Shown: positions 22,150 to 34,746, counted from the first letter of the stretch. The stretch: DNA of 64,000 bases from Kappaphycus alvarezii (GCA_002205965.3 NADL03000590.1:3291001-3355000), one strand, 5' to 3'. Notes: generated from the letters alone by a model not told the origin. Program-made: numbers and translations.

Positions 22150-23757
22150 CACCCGGCTAGTATGCCGTTGTTCTCCCTCACGATCCAGCCGCTTATTTCT
22201 AAGATCGCTAAGGGCAGCAGTAACATCCTCAAACAATGGCGCGCGGATGACGTCACGCTCATGGGGTCCCTTGATGGTCTCCGTCAAGCGCTTCGCCACC
22301 TTGATCGACAGTCCGGCCTACGGATTGTTTCTCAACACGCAGAAAACACGGATATTCTGGCCCATACACACCCCCGGACCGTGTAGCGTTCCTAGCCGAG
22401 TTCCCTCTCGCCGAGCGCTTGCGGGACGCTTCGACCTCCTGCGCCCGATTGGAATCCGGGCCTCCATAGATACCTTCTTGCGAGCCAAGATTGGGGGGTG
22501 TCGATGCACCCTCGACTCCTCAATCACGTTCAAGTCCCTCGACACAGTTCCATCCGCACCGGATTTGTGCATCGGCTTGCGTCCTCACACATGCATTCAA
22601 GCTCGCAGATCCCCAACACGCATCTGCCGCCGCCGAGGAGTTCGACACATTGCAAGGTCCTCGTATTCAGCACTTCACGGAATCGCCCATACACACAGGC
22701 GTGGGACCTAGTCTGCTTCCCCATTCCTCCGATGGCCATGGCGTTTCCCAAATAGGCCCGTTCCTCCATGGTGCTGCTGCCGCCAGCACTATAAACGCTG
22801 CATCTGCCCGCGAACAGGCTGCTGCATACTCCACCCGCGCTCCGCAGCACTGCCGGATGCCGGTTCCGCGGGGACCAGGCTTTTCTCCGGGACACGCCCG
22901 GTTGCCTCCGAGCCCCTGGCTACCCATGCTCTGTTGACCTCGGCCCTCTTGACCCCTCCGCCCTTGCTTCCACACCTACTAACATCCAAAAAAAACTAAA
23001 TACGGCGCAAGAGGAGGCTAGGCTAAGACCACTGGCACAACGAATCATGCCGGCCTCCTCTACCCTAGATCTCCACAGTGCCGACGAAATTCGGCACCGG
23101 ATCCGGCCTCGCCTTCCGCCACAGCCCTGCCGCGTCATTCCTCCTCGCCCACCCTTCCAACGACTCCCAGATGTCGACGGCCCACTGGACGAAATGCTCT
23201 CCGACATCTTGGACTCCGGGTCTGCACTGACTCCCTCCCGCTTACTTGCCAATTGTGACTGCAATGTGGACCACCTCGATGATCACGCGGTCGACCTCTG
23301 CCCTGCCGGGTTCGACCGCACCCATCGTACAACTCGCTCGTAACGCACTGGCATACCACGTCTTCCACGCTGCGGAACTCGATTGCCAGTCCAGGTGCCT
23401 CTCCTAGTGCCTGGCACTAGGATTCGGCCAGCGGATATCCTGATCAACCTCTCCGCCGCTCAAGCAACCAAGAGACCCGGTCCGTCGCCTGAGTCATCAC
23501 AGTGGTCTCACCGTTCAAAGCTGCCGTTCGCATCAAGGCTCCCTGGCCGCCACCGCCGCCGAGTGCGGTGGAGGCGGTGGCGGCGGTGGCGCCATGAACC
23601 ATCGAGACAAAGTCCAAGACTTGCAATGCAAGCTCTCGCGCCGCATGCCTCCCCCCTCTGACATCCCACCTCGTGCACCGGTCTTCACCTTCCAACCCGT
23701 TGCGTTTGACTTCCTTGGTGCGCCGTCCCTCAACACCATGATTATGGTTGAGTAATG
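22150..23757 (+). pseudogene. Retroelement relic with RT palm and C-terminal endonuclease-like domain (copy 2)
   Basis: The RT palm is visible: PLFSLTIQPLISKIAKG (about 22165-22215), then QWRADDVTLMGSLDGLRQAL (about 22237-22296), where the catalytic ADD survives but the preceding aromatic residue is Arg. After it comes YGLFLNTQKTRIFWP in the next frame. The thumb region continues to about 22800. The C-terminal domain has LAYHVFHAAELDCQ (about 23353-23395), VPGTRIRPADILINLS (about 23410-23455) and VSPFKAAVRIKAP (about 23504-23545). This order matches RT elements with a restriction-like endonuclease after a zinc-binding segment. The 3' end stops inside the domain that is complete in copy 1. Many frameshifts; surely non-functional. 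Confidence 0.65.
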
Positions 23758-23885
23758 CTCACGTACAATACTGTACAGCTCGGCGATACCTGCGCGAAAT
23801 TAGTAAAAGTACACAGGTCTGGAGGCGCAGAAAGTAAATTCTAATAGGGCAACTTGTATTTAAACATGAGAGAGTAGAGTACCGT

Positions 23886-25281
23886 ATACTGAGGCGCTGA
23901 AACCGTATATGGGTACGGATTTAAGGCTGCATCAATACAGTACATGCCAAGATTTAGACAAAAAGTTAATGAAATTCGGATAAGTTCACGAAATCTTATA
24001 TGACCCATTGCCTTAAGACGAACAGTATTGGCGCAATAATTAATAAAAAGCGAAACAGATAGCCATCCCGCCCAGCCCTAGGCCATTTCAATACGGTGCA
24101 ATTGCCCTGCAGCGAGAAAGAGAAAGCAACCACCATCAAAATGCCCCGAGGCAAAACTTCTTCCCCAATTTGAAAAAGGGCAAATAGTTGGTCTCCACAA
24201 TGAGTGTATGAGCATTCGAAGGATCGCAAGGCAACTCAATCAATGTAAATGTGCTATTCAAGGCTTTTTGAAGCGTGCAAAGGCTACAAATTCCAAAATC
24301 GTCGCGAAACGGAAAAAAATTACCAAATAACAATTAAGACGCCTATTAAGGAGGCTTCTAAGGGAAAAATCGGCGAGTCGGCTTCGAGTGGATCAGAAAT
24401 TGCCAGTTTGTGTTCGCCGAGAGCAATAGCTTTTAAGAACGCACCGCATTTGAGCTATAAGAAGATATTGAAGCGTCCTGCAATTTATTAAAGGCATAAA
24501 GATTTTCGACCGAGCTGTGCGAAAGAAATGCTGCAAAATTCACCTGATTTTTGGCAATGAGTGATGTTTTCAGACTTTAAGAAGTTCAATTTAGATGTAT
24601 TCAATGAACTGGCAACCTGTAGCCACGATATAAAGAGAGAGAAGCAGTTTTTTTCAAAGCGTCAGCAAGAGGGGATTCTTTGATGCTTTGGGGGGCAATT
24701 TCATATCATGGCTGTTCGTTTCTATTCCATTTGGAATGCTCAGTGGACTCTAAATCGTACCATCAAGTTTCAGAGAAAAAGTTGCTACCATTTGAAGTAG
24801 AAAAATTCTGGGAAACAGGACTTTTTAGCAAGATAGTGCCGCTGGGCACCGGACACACTACACTAAAAAGTGGCTCGAAGCCATGATTTTCAAGTTTTAG
24901 ATTGGACCGCCAAGCCCCTCGACCTAAACATTAAAGAAAATGTGTGGTGCTTAATGGAACGTAGTGTTTATCAGAACGAGAAGCAGTATAGTGCTGTGGA
25001 GTAATTGGCCGGTGCTATACTGGACGTGAGGGAGAATTTGGATGAATAATACATTCGAGACCTTTATGATTCTCTTCCAAGGCTTTTAATTTCAGTAGCT
25101 GTGAAAAAAATGACTCGCAACTAAGTACTAGAGAGTATATAATAAAAGTTTAAACTGCTTGGGTCTTATGGAATTTCTTGTTTTTATCCGTACTTTGTTT
25201 CAGTTCTTTTAAGAGGCTCTGTTTTTATTGTTATTAGACTAGTTCTGAGTAAACAGTAACAGTCAGCGCCTGTTTCAGTAT
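23886..25281 (+). mobile_element. Decayed Tc1/mariner element with possible terminal repeats
   Basis: The transposase runs about 24195-25140 with many stops. The N-terminal HTH gives SIRRIARQLNQCKCAIQGFL (about 24210-24270) and a basic KRKKITK. The catalytic core gives LMLWGAISYHGCSF (about 24680-24720), KKLLPFEVEKFWETG (about 24776), HTTLKKWLEA (about 24855), then DWTAKPLDLNIKENVWC (about 24903-24955), a damaged form of the DLNPIEN block that carries the third acidic residue. The end is YIRDLYDSLPRLLISVA (about 25050-25100). Possible imperfect inverted termini are ATACTGAGGCGCTGA at 23886-23900 and TCAGCGCCTGTTTCAGTAT at 25263-25281. They share GGCGCTGA and ATACTG in opposite orientation and bound 1.4 kb, the usual size. 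AT-rich and inactive. Confidence 0.8.
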
Positions 25282-25818
25282 CCACTTCGGCGCGAGTATT
25301 GAAGAAGGCTCGATAAGGAAGGTAATTTCCCTTCACGTCGGAGAGTACGTTAAGCGATTTAGCGCACTACACAGTAGTACCAATAAAGATACGTCAGATC
25401 GGTATTTAAAGGTGGATTGGGAAGGGATTAAATGAGACAAAACTTGGAACACGTACAAAAGGTTTAATCATGAGTCCGATACTGAAAGAAAACTTCAAAA
25501 AGCCTTCCCATATAACTCGGAATTTTTTATGGGGGGGGGTAATGAGAGTGAGGGATTGATGTAAGGAAATACGGTAAGGTTGTTGAGAGGGTGGTGGGTA
25601 AGCTAGCTACCTCTTTACTGCTGCCGAAGCGTTTCTTGTATTATTCTGTATACCCGGCACACGAGCGCTTGGTGCCCAAGAATCGTCGGGACTGATTGGA
25701 GTGGATTTTGAGAGGAGTTATTGGAAAGGGGCTGGCGAGAGGGAGAGAAAGGGTTTTTTTAGATGCGGGGGGTTTTAGTCATATCCTAGGTGACCTGGTC
25801 GATTCGACTCAACTCAGG
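25282..25818. other. AT-rich gene-free stretch
   Basis: No gene. It contains a 10-G run near 25532. A segment at about 25650-25683 resembles a second one at 28960-28992 (shared CGAGCGCT core), so it may belong to a dispersed repeat. Confidence 0.4.
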
Positions 25819-25935
25819 CTGCTGAAAAATGGGGTTAAATAGGGTGGCTTACCTAAATTTCCTGAAAATGGGGTTTACTTGAATGATTTGGTATACTGAA
25901 TTCTCCTGCTGAAAATGGGGTTGGTTTACTGCGAG
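25819..25935 (-). repeat. Three imperfect copies of a CTGAAAATGGGGTT tail motif
   Basis: CTGCTGAAAAATGGGGTTAA at about 25819, CTGAAAATGGGGTTTACTTG at about 25861 and CTGCTGAAAATGGGGTTGGT at about 25904. Read on the minus strand these are AACCCCATTTTCAG units that follow the retroelement stop. They therefore probably form its 3' terminus; the same motif follows the other copies. Confidence 0.65.
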
Positions 25936-26011
25936 TGGTGTAATGGATGGAAACCCTGCTAAAATGTTGCTTTTGCTGGGTCTACAGTAAGAATACGGTT
26001 CAGTGAACCTT

Positions 26012-27988
26012 TCAGCCGGCTAAAATTTGCCTAAGAGCCCGCTCAGCAAGCACGCAGCGTTGGAGGTGACCATCAAGGCGGCATGTCGCTGAAAGAGAAT
26101 GACCTGCAACTTGGAGTATTCGTCCATGGCTCGGCTGGCTACCGAACGTGCCACTTTCGTAATGAGAGAAAATGCGTCGGGGTGCCACCCGCCGAGCGTG
26201 GGAATTGGGACGGGGATGAGCCTGTTCTAGCCGGGAAATCCGGCCACAATACACTCTCAGTTCTTAACTTATCAGCGTGGGCCGCGTTTAAGCTCGTCAG
26301 GGGACTGAAAGATCTCATTCTGAGATGAGAAGGGGCTAATGGGTTCACGAAGGTGACTTCGAAGTAGTCGGTTCTCCAGCAGCGCCCGTCGCACTGACAT
26401 CTGGCCTCGTTTTGTGTTCCCTACGGGCTCGGGGTTTGACAAAAGGGTGTTTTGCGGCGAGGTCGAGGCCGTGACCAAGAAAAGTTACCTAATCATCGTG
26501 GCGTCAATCCGATCCGAGAATTGACTGCAATGGATAAGATGATCGCCATGAATGTCGAAAGTTTCTGAACATCCGGCCCTCGGGCAGGTATTTCCCAGTT
26601 CAAACAGTGGGGCCTGACAAAAGTATTTGAACCATTGGGTGAAGTGGCGTGTGCTGATTGCCGTCTTCAAAACTGTCGAGGGAGATCAGTAGACCCATCC
26701 CTTTGATCCCGGGAGTTTTATTGAGACCCGGAACGCTTGTGTGAGTCCATCGCTCCGGATACGCTCTTCAAACACTGCCGCGTGGACTGCATCTGTCAAT
26801 TGCGAGGGTGCTTTTGAACAAAATATATTGAACAGTAGCCTCTCGGAAGGGCGGAACAAATAATTCCAGGTATTCAACGCCACCTTGGCCTCAGGGTATG
26901 TAGCCAAGTCGGTCACTGCGGTCGGCAAGTATCGCTCCATCAGTTTGTTTGTATGTGAGCTAGAGGAAAGTAATGCAGCTGTGGCAATGTCCTTGGGTGA
27001 GGTGAGGCCGATTCCGAGGGATGGCTTCTTTTCCTCGATTGGTCTCAATTGGAGTTCCAACTCATCGAAGACTGGGGTGTTGAGGATGCTCCCTCTCAGA
27101 GTTCTCATCGTCAATTCCATCAACTGGCCGAAGTAAAGGGCTCCTTGCTCCGTGCACAGCGGCAGCACAACCCGGAGCAGATAGCCTGACTTGCACGCTC
27201 CGAAGCAGTAGCGCAAAATTTGGAAGAAGGACTGCGCATCCTGTTGTTCCATGACAGCTAGCATGAATGGATCCAACCAGTGTACATGATTAGCAAAGTA
27301 CTCTGCGCAGCCTGAATGTCCCCGCGTTGGTTTGAGCGCGTGCTTCTTCATTTGTAGGCAACAGTTGAAGACTCGAAGGGCAGGTAAGCATCACGAAGGG
27401 GAACAGGAAAACCTTGCCGAATGCCTCCACTGCGTCGTGTCTCCCCGTGTCGCATGCAAGTTCCGTGTCATGTAAGGGTCTAGAGAATAAGTCGCTCAGG
27501 GTTGAACGGAAACGAGAAGGAATGTGGGACAAGACCGGTATGTGCGTTATACATATTTGTTTGAGGGAGAGTATTGGTTGTGCCCTCAATTCCTCGTGGA
27601 CTGTAGCGTCGGAGGGGTTTGAGTTGACTGAAGGACTCCTCGCCGTTGTGCAATTAAGGGTTCCCGAGACGTTTTTCCCAGGAGGGGCAGGGGGAGCTGG
27701 GTCGTCCTGGGCTGGAACTGGAATTAGAGCAGGGTAAGGGTTAGGATTTGGCGTGATACCACAGAGCTGGCTTTCATGATGGTGTACGTAAGTTTGAGGT
27801 GCTTTGTTTGTTGAGGGTGCGAATGTAGGGTCGCGCGCGAGTTGCGGGAAGGGAGAGTGACGCGGAGGAAGGGGTGACTGGTATCGGAGAAAGATGGTGG
27901 GGGGTTGCCGGTTTTGGAAAAGTGTTGATGCTGTTGTGTCCTTCTCTCTCTCTACTCTCCCCTTCGCTAGGGGTGTTATATACCGCAC
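26012..27988 (-). pseudogene. Retroelement copy C1, internally deleted (no RT palm)
   Basis: Same family as the element at 50.7-54.1 kb. The N-terminal part has ITHIPVLSHIPSRFRSTLSD (about 27550) and FGKVFLFPFVMLT (about 27385). The frame then jumps at about 27360 to WLDPFMLAVMEQQDAQSFFQ (about 27270), which corresponds to sequence about 1.3 kb further on in the long copy. The whole RT catalytic palm is therefore missing. Downstream are SGYLLRVVLPLCTEQGALYF, EEKKPSLGIGLTSPKDIATA and the zinc-binding CPRAGCSETFDIHGDHLIHC (about 26570-26515). The endonuclease end has PLAPSHLRMRSFSPLTSLNA (about 26310). Several further stops and shifts are present. It is a non-autonomous derivative or a relic. 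Confidence 0.85.
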
Positions 27989-30900
27989 TGTACAATATCA
28001 GAATAAACGAGCTACAGTACAGCACCAGCGGAGTTTCTGGAAGCGGACAAGCGTGCTACGTGAGGGTTTCGGCTGGCATACAGTGCGAGCGAGGTATGAA
28101 ACAGTACTTGTGTTCCACAGATATATCGACCCCGCCCCTCCGACCCTTCCAACCCTTCGACTAATTACCTTGCCGCTATTATCCTCTCGTTACCCTTGAG
28201 ATTTTCATGTTCTTGCCAGGCGAGTACAGTACTTCGCTCAAGTGTCCTCCGCATTCCAAATCGTCCACAAAAGTGTTCAAACTGAACTTTGGGCACTTTA
28301 AACACGAAAACGTGAAGTGGAAATTTGTGGACGGGCCGGAAAACCTCGATATAACGTAGAGATCATGACAAATGCAGTGCAAATATCCTATTTTTGATAG
28401 ATACTAACCAAATCTAACGAACTGGTGCTGCTTGGTTGCCCCAAACTTGGAGCCTCCGCAATGGGAGTTCAACTCAGGCACAGTACAGTAAGTTAGTTGT
28501 CAAATAGTGTGTTTTGGTGACATAGCCACCCATACTTGACACATTCAAGTAGTTTAATGATGCAATTTCACTTTTAGGCTCCCTTCATACGGGGTAATTC
28601 CTTCATAAGGTTCATTTAATTGAGGCGAAGTCTACTTCTCATCGTAGTATCCGTTGTTGCCATACTTGGCTAGGTGACAAAAAGCTAGAATCTGCAATCT
28701 TTCACCGGCCTTCGGTCTCCTACAGACCTCGCCCCGCTACCTTTAGTCAATGTAGTTTTTTGTTTGCTAGTCTACCTAGAGATAAACAAATACCGAGATT
28801 TAGACCAGTAGCGGCCTGAATCAGTCATCGGTTTCACAAAGTTCTATTCAACCGGTCAACTCTAAGAAAAAGGTCTTTGTTGTCCCGACAGAGGGAGCCA
28901 AGAAAGGAAAGGGGACGCTTCCTCCCCAACAGCCCAGGCGCTTTGTCTGCTAAGCTATATGTCCGACACCCGAGCGCTCTGTGGTCGAGAATTTCCAGTA
29001 CAGTAGTGTACTACTGTAGACTATTGCACTGTACCATAAGAAATCATTAAAAATACCAGAAAAAAAGAATATTAAGTACCGTAGAATACCTTTAAAATCG
29101 TTATATATAGTACTAGAAACTCATCAAAATCGCCTTCCAGCAACTACTACTGTCATCAACCTGTCTTCAAACTGCAGACCAGAAGCAGTACAGGGTGAGC
29201 TTGATCAGCTCATCCAAGGAGTGTGTCAACCACAACAGCCTTCTCCAGACCGCAACACACCAATTCCAACCTGGCGCCTGGCCTCCCTTGGTTCCTCCCG
29301 CATCCAAAGCAGCCCATTATCACATCTAGGACCTCAGAAAAACCTCCATGTTTCCTCGCGCGCCGTCTTAGCCTCGAAGCTTAGTGTTGATTCAGGTCAG
29401 AATAAACCCCTGCGACTGACCTATCCACTGAGGGTGTAGAGGCTAAGGAATATGGCGGCATCTTCATCTTAAAAGCACTCCGTGGACCAGTAGGATGACG
29501 CATACGAAGTACTCGAATTACCGCTTTTGGAAATTTAATTTTAAACTTTGAATTTTCTAAAGTCCTGCGGGTATGAGAACAGTTTCATTGACCCCGTAAT
29601 TTTCGAACCACGCAGAGCGTTCTATGCTTCCGACTCAACTAAACCTTAGAACGTGGCTTTTGAATTATGCTGCCGGGTACTTCCCGGGAATGTTCTAGTG
29701 GAAACACTTGCGGAAGGACTTCATTCCAGTAAAATGTAATATTTTCTCTCTTATGGAGGCCCCTTAAGCAACACCTAATCCTACGATAATTGTGATATTT
29801 ATCCGAGAATTTCCTTCGCTCACCACATGAATCAGAATTTGGTCTTTTTAGAAACTAATTTTTATTCCTCAAATTTTAGTGGAATCCTACCTTCCCGAAA
29901 CTTTCTGATATAATGAATAAATTCGGGAATCTTTCTTTTCACTCACAATATTTCATTACGACTTCTTCGACGTAAATCATTACTGTAGGAAAAATAGCAA
30001 AGAAGAACTATTATCCTATCATAGAAGGTTGAGGATCAGCCATAAACTCTTAACGACATTAAGGCACCGAGTGTTTCGAACTTGGTTAAAAGAAGATTTT
30101 TTCCTGACCATCTTCATCAATAAATTTTTCATAACACGTAGCCGCCTATTCTGAGGTTTGAAAAGTATTGTTTGACTTCTTCTCTTTGATTTAATCTTCG
30201 ATTCTTGGTAAGTTGGAGCCATATGCCTTACTTGTATTATTCTGTGGGAAAAATGTGGTCTGAGACCATATTTTTTTTCTTTACGGACCACAATGACAAG
30301 CTGCCAGAGACTCCTTGATTACTTTCAGACGCCACATGTAAACATCATGTGTACTTCTTCCTTGATAACAGTTTTCATTTAGTGGGTAGCCAGTGAAGGT
30401 GCTACAAATTTGAGTGTAATTTTCAGTCTGGAAACGATAGGATATCGGAAATTTAGAAGAATCATTATCCTCGAAAATCCATGCGACTACTTGTAATTCA
30501 TTTTAGGTAATAACTACAAATAGATACACTTAAACTATTTTTCGCAAAAAAATTCAAGAAGTTGACAACAATTTCATGCTGTATCCCATCCAAATCTCGA
30601 CGTAGCCAAATAAATTCTAATTTAATCAGTATATAATAATTCAGTTAGATTTTATAATTGTTTCTGAAGTTCGTCAAACTAATTGTTTACAAATAGCATA
30701 AAAATATAAAAATAATCTTCGCTTGTAATCAAACTTCTACCACTTTTCCAACTCTTACCTCACTCCGTTCCGCTATGTACTCTCTTGTAAAAGGCTGAAT
30801 TGGGGTGTTGAACTCGATTTTCCGTTATTGCTTTACTTGAGAGGCCCCTTAAGTATAATTAAAACTTATTACGTGGGCGGAAGTTTTCGAGTGGTGCCTG

Positions 30901-31594
30901 AAATCAAGCTTTGCCCAGAGAGTGCTGCAAAGTTTCAAGTCTTATGCAATCCTTGAAATTATAAGCGAATGCCTTGGGCACCTTAATTCTCGCAACAATG
31001 TCTGAAGTTAGCCCCATACGACATTTAAATTGCGTTTATGATCCTTCCAGGGTATATAAGGCAACTTTTCATCCCGAAGGAACTAATTAAATCATCGTAT
31101 CTATTATTCTCCGTCTTCCATATCTTCTTTTGCCTAATAAATTCTCTACTTCTCGGAAACACGTATTAAGGATATATTTTATCAACACAGAAGGTTTACA
31201 ACAATATTGGCCATTCGTTTATTTAATTTGTCGAACCATAAACGTCCATGCTTTCTAACAATTGTGAAACGGTTTAATCTCCGAAATTTTGCAAATTGCT
31301 TTTGTGAAGTCGTACCTGAGATCTGAGTCACAATTATGAAAGAATATTAGCAATGAAAAGGTGTGCATTAGCCAAAGAAGAAATAAGTTTTACAATCTTG
31401 TCAAGAAAATCCTTCTTCCACTCATTTATTCCCTTCATCTGAAAGTCTCCTATCCGTTCACTGTTACAGAGGTGCATTCAGGACTCTTTTTATAGCTTTA
31501 AAGTTTTAATTTAGGCTTTTGATATTCAACGAGCCAATATTTTAATACTTGTAAGTGCTCCAAAAAAAATTAACTTCCACACTACCTCTTTGAA
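27989..31594. other. AT-rich gene-free block
   Basis: About 3.6 kb without a recognised gene. Small GTAC repeats lie near 28010, 28225, 28485 and 29000-29040. TATA-like strings occur, for example gggtatataaggc near 31050. Reading frames in 29.5-31.5 kb have few long stretches and no motif I can name; decayed transposon DNA is likely but unproven. Confidence 0.5.
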
Positions 31595-32010
31595 AATGGG
31601 GGGTAAGGGGTGGTTTACTGCGAGTAATGGAAAGGTTGGGAGTCCTCTGTACTTGTAATCAAACAATTGGCAGGGCCTATAATCCAGGTGCTTGAGCGTG
31701 TGTACCAACTAGAAAGTAGCTGGTAGACCGGTTGACAAGCAGGCTGCTTTGGAGGTGACCATCAACGCTGCCTGTCGTTGGAGGAGAATTGCCCTCACCC
31801 TGGAGTATTGGTCCAAGGCTCGGTTGGCGACCGCTCGGGCTACCTCCGTGATGTGACGGAACGCTACGGGATGCCACCCCCGAGTGTGGAAATAGGAACG
31901 GGCACGAGTCTGTTCCTGCCAGGGAAGCTGGCTAAGAATCCCTGGTATTTTCGTAGCTTGTCCGCGTGGGCTGCGTTCAAGCTGGTAAGGGGGTTAAATG
32001 AAAATCAGTG
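31595..32010 (-). pseudogene. Retroelement copy C2, 5'-truncated 3' end
   Basis: Only the last about 110 codons remain. The minus strand reads the conserved end in pieces (an LNAAHADK-like start near 31995, GWHPVAF and then VARAVANRAL and RAILLQRQAAL near 31790-31750), followed by a 3' UTR with GCAGTAAACCACCCC and CCCCCCATTTTC (31591-31625). A 5' truncation with an intact 3' end is what target-primed reverse transcription produces. Confidence 0.75.
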
Positions 32011-34746
32011 CTTCTTTCTTCATAGATCTTATAAATTTTGCTAGCCTTTCTTCCATCCACGTCGAGCCTTCTCATCATCAGACCACATGGTTTAACTCAA
32101 TTTTAGATGCTTTAAAGTAATATTTTTAGTATTCTAGTTGTGGTGCAATACCAGCTGGAGGCTGGTGTAGCCATTTGGGTGTCCGAAGCCCACTTTCTTG
32201 GTAGCGTGGTAGAGCTATGGGTGAAGAACCCGGGTTGAGTACGAAACTCACTAGACCCGCCGTCACTTGTCTTGTCGTCGAACGCCTAAGTTGGGTTGGG
32301 GGAACCAACAAGAAGCCCACCCAGAAACAGGGAACAGCTGAGTACTGAAAGAAACTACGGGGCTCGTTTGTCCAAGATGCAAAAAGGTGCCAGTGCCCTA
32401 ATGGTACCAAGTAAGGGGGATATCCCAGTGTAGGCAGTTCGTTGCTCGTTTACTCGGTGAGTGGCAAATGTGCCAAGTTATATATAGATCAGTTAAGTTC
32501 GATACTATCCATTATCGAGTTAACGGTTAGGTTGGAAATACAAATAAAAATACAGGTAGAATACAGTAATACAGTAGTCAATGGCGTGCATGCGTTAAGC
32601 TGGGAGGGTGAGCCGCGGGAAGTCATGCCGTGATACAGGGTGCGTATCGTGCCCTCACAGTGTACAGTGCCATACAGTGCTGTTAGCACATCATGCATAC
32701 AATGCAGCTATAAGATACAGTAGTCGTTGGACCAAATCCATGAGTCCCAAATAAATACCCAAATTAAAGGTTTCCCAAAGCCATCCGTGGCGACTTCGCG
32801 CCAAAGCACGCACCGTAGAGTGCTAGCGGGATCGATGTCCCAAATTTGCGACAGGGGACGGAGGCCACGTCCCATTCCGCCCAAGAGAGCCGGGCACTAC
32901 ACTAGTGATAACTTGAAATTATTTATTGTTCTAAACTAAGGAATTCCTTCAATTTGCTTAGAATGAGAAATTTTTGTACTTTGGGAATTCATCAAACGAG
33001 TCAAATTCAAATTAGTATTTTAAAGTATTTAGGACACCAGAGAAGCTCAGCACAATTCTCAATTATATACTGATAATTCGACTTTGTATGGTCCAGGTAA
33101 GCTTCTATGGTTTTGCAGACTTTTTTTTCGCTTCATACTCGCTAAGAGTATTAAACTTAACGATTTACCTCGCTTGAGCGACCTGCTTCCTCTTCACTTA
33201 CTGAAATATTTAGCCACTTTGAATGATGCTGTAATAAATATTGGTATGGCTTCGAAAATTGTGAGGCCTGGCTCTCGAGGCATCGCAGCGTAGATCGATA
33301 GAAAACTGTCTGGATGATATCTATTTTGTTCGATTAATAATTTGCAGTATACGCACAGCGAAAGAGAACCACTTGAACGGATTTTTCTTCGTTCAACACT
33401 TCCATTTTGGTCCAAAATTCGGATTTTTTTAAGGAGGGGCGGGCATTAGAAAAAGTAAACACTGTATTCCCATAAGTGTAAATGATTTTGAAAGTTTTAG
33501 TATGTTGTCTTTTTGTTTTTTGGGGACCTCTAAGGTATGGGCACCAAACTTCATTTATAATGTCTTAATATTCAAAAGAACAATCGATATAAGTCAACTG
33601 CGGTATGCTTGATGCCAAACCATTAGAACTGCTCACGTTCCAGCAACCGTCCAGTATGATAATCATACTCATGCACAGACCCAGCGGGAAACTTAGATGT
33701 GTACCGTGAGGCTGGACCTCCATGTTGTCGTGCAGCAGAGGACCGGACGGCGTGTAATGAAACAACGAAAGGACCGGTTTGTACAACTCAATCACAACTG
33801 AGCAACAGAGTGAAGAGCACAGTCAGTAGAACAAACCGATCCGTGATTTTAGCAGCATCTTTGGACCGAGACGTGATTATAACAGCGCGCGTGGACCGGA
33901 CCGAGAACTCATGTTACCAGCGCTTCTATGGCGTGTTTAAACCACGAGATTTACGTACTTTTACATCACCATGAGCAAGCATGGAAGCTTTATTGTCTAA
34001 AAATCTGAACCTTTTTGCACTACGAATGACCCAAGCAGCAATGATCCCAAGCACTTCTCTTCAATGGTTTAAATTTTCGTCGTGTAAGTTCTTACATGAA
34101 AACATATCATATGATGTTGAAGGCCCATAATGTAACTGATGATACACCAGCTGACGTAACATGCATGATTTCTATATGCCCCTCACTTTCATCTCCATTG
34201 ACTACTCTGTGCATGTCCGGGTTGGCTTCCCACAAAACCGAGCAAGAAGGTAATCTTCCCCAGGAGGATGAATTGGAGATTGGACTGTCCTTCCACACCA
34301 GTTTCCAGCTTCGATTTCTCTGCCAGTTCCTCTTCCATCCCAGTCGACTCTCCCACTACTCCGCTTCCCACGCCGAGACCATCCACAATCACCTCTCTTT
34401 CCCATCCTGCTACCTCAGTGCATCCAGATCTGATAAATTTTCGCCCTCCATCTCTCTTATAATTTCCTGTGCACTCATTTTCTCCTGTTCATCCAAAGCA
34501 GGAGGCTGTCCCGTGCCATCCACTGCCATCAGCAAACTGTGTCAGACACACCAGGGGCTGTGCCAACTGCACCAGGTACTGCGCCATAGGTGCCGCCTTC
34601 CTCAGCTTCATCTATTATTTCTCCTCTCTTCTTCGCACACTTCTTTGTAAGAACCTCGTCACTTACGTATCTATTAAACCCCAAATTATTTCTCATATAC
34701 ACCGAAAGCAGGCCTCGTTCTCATAACCCCTCCCCTACAGCAGTCT
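32011..34746. other. AT-rich gene-free block
   Basis: No supported gene. A weak tRNA-like motif lies at about 32208-32262 (see findings). GGACCGG-type motifs occur at 33740-33910. The open frame at 34096-34650 (+) is low-complexity Ser/His/Cys-rich and is not called. Confidence 0.4.

Noticed and set aside
22667-23368. Gly/Arg-rich minus-strand open frames
   Set aside because: Antisense shadows of the GC-rich retroelement relic on the plus strand.
34096-34650. 184-codon plus-strand open frame
   Set aside because: Low-complexity Ser/His/Cys/Leu composition in a gene-free region and no motif on either strand.
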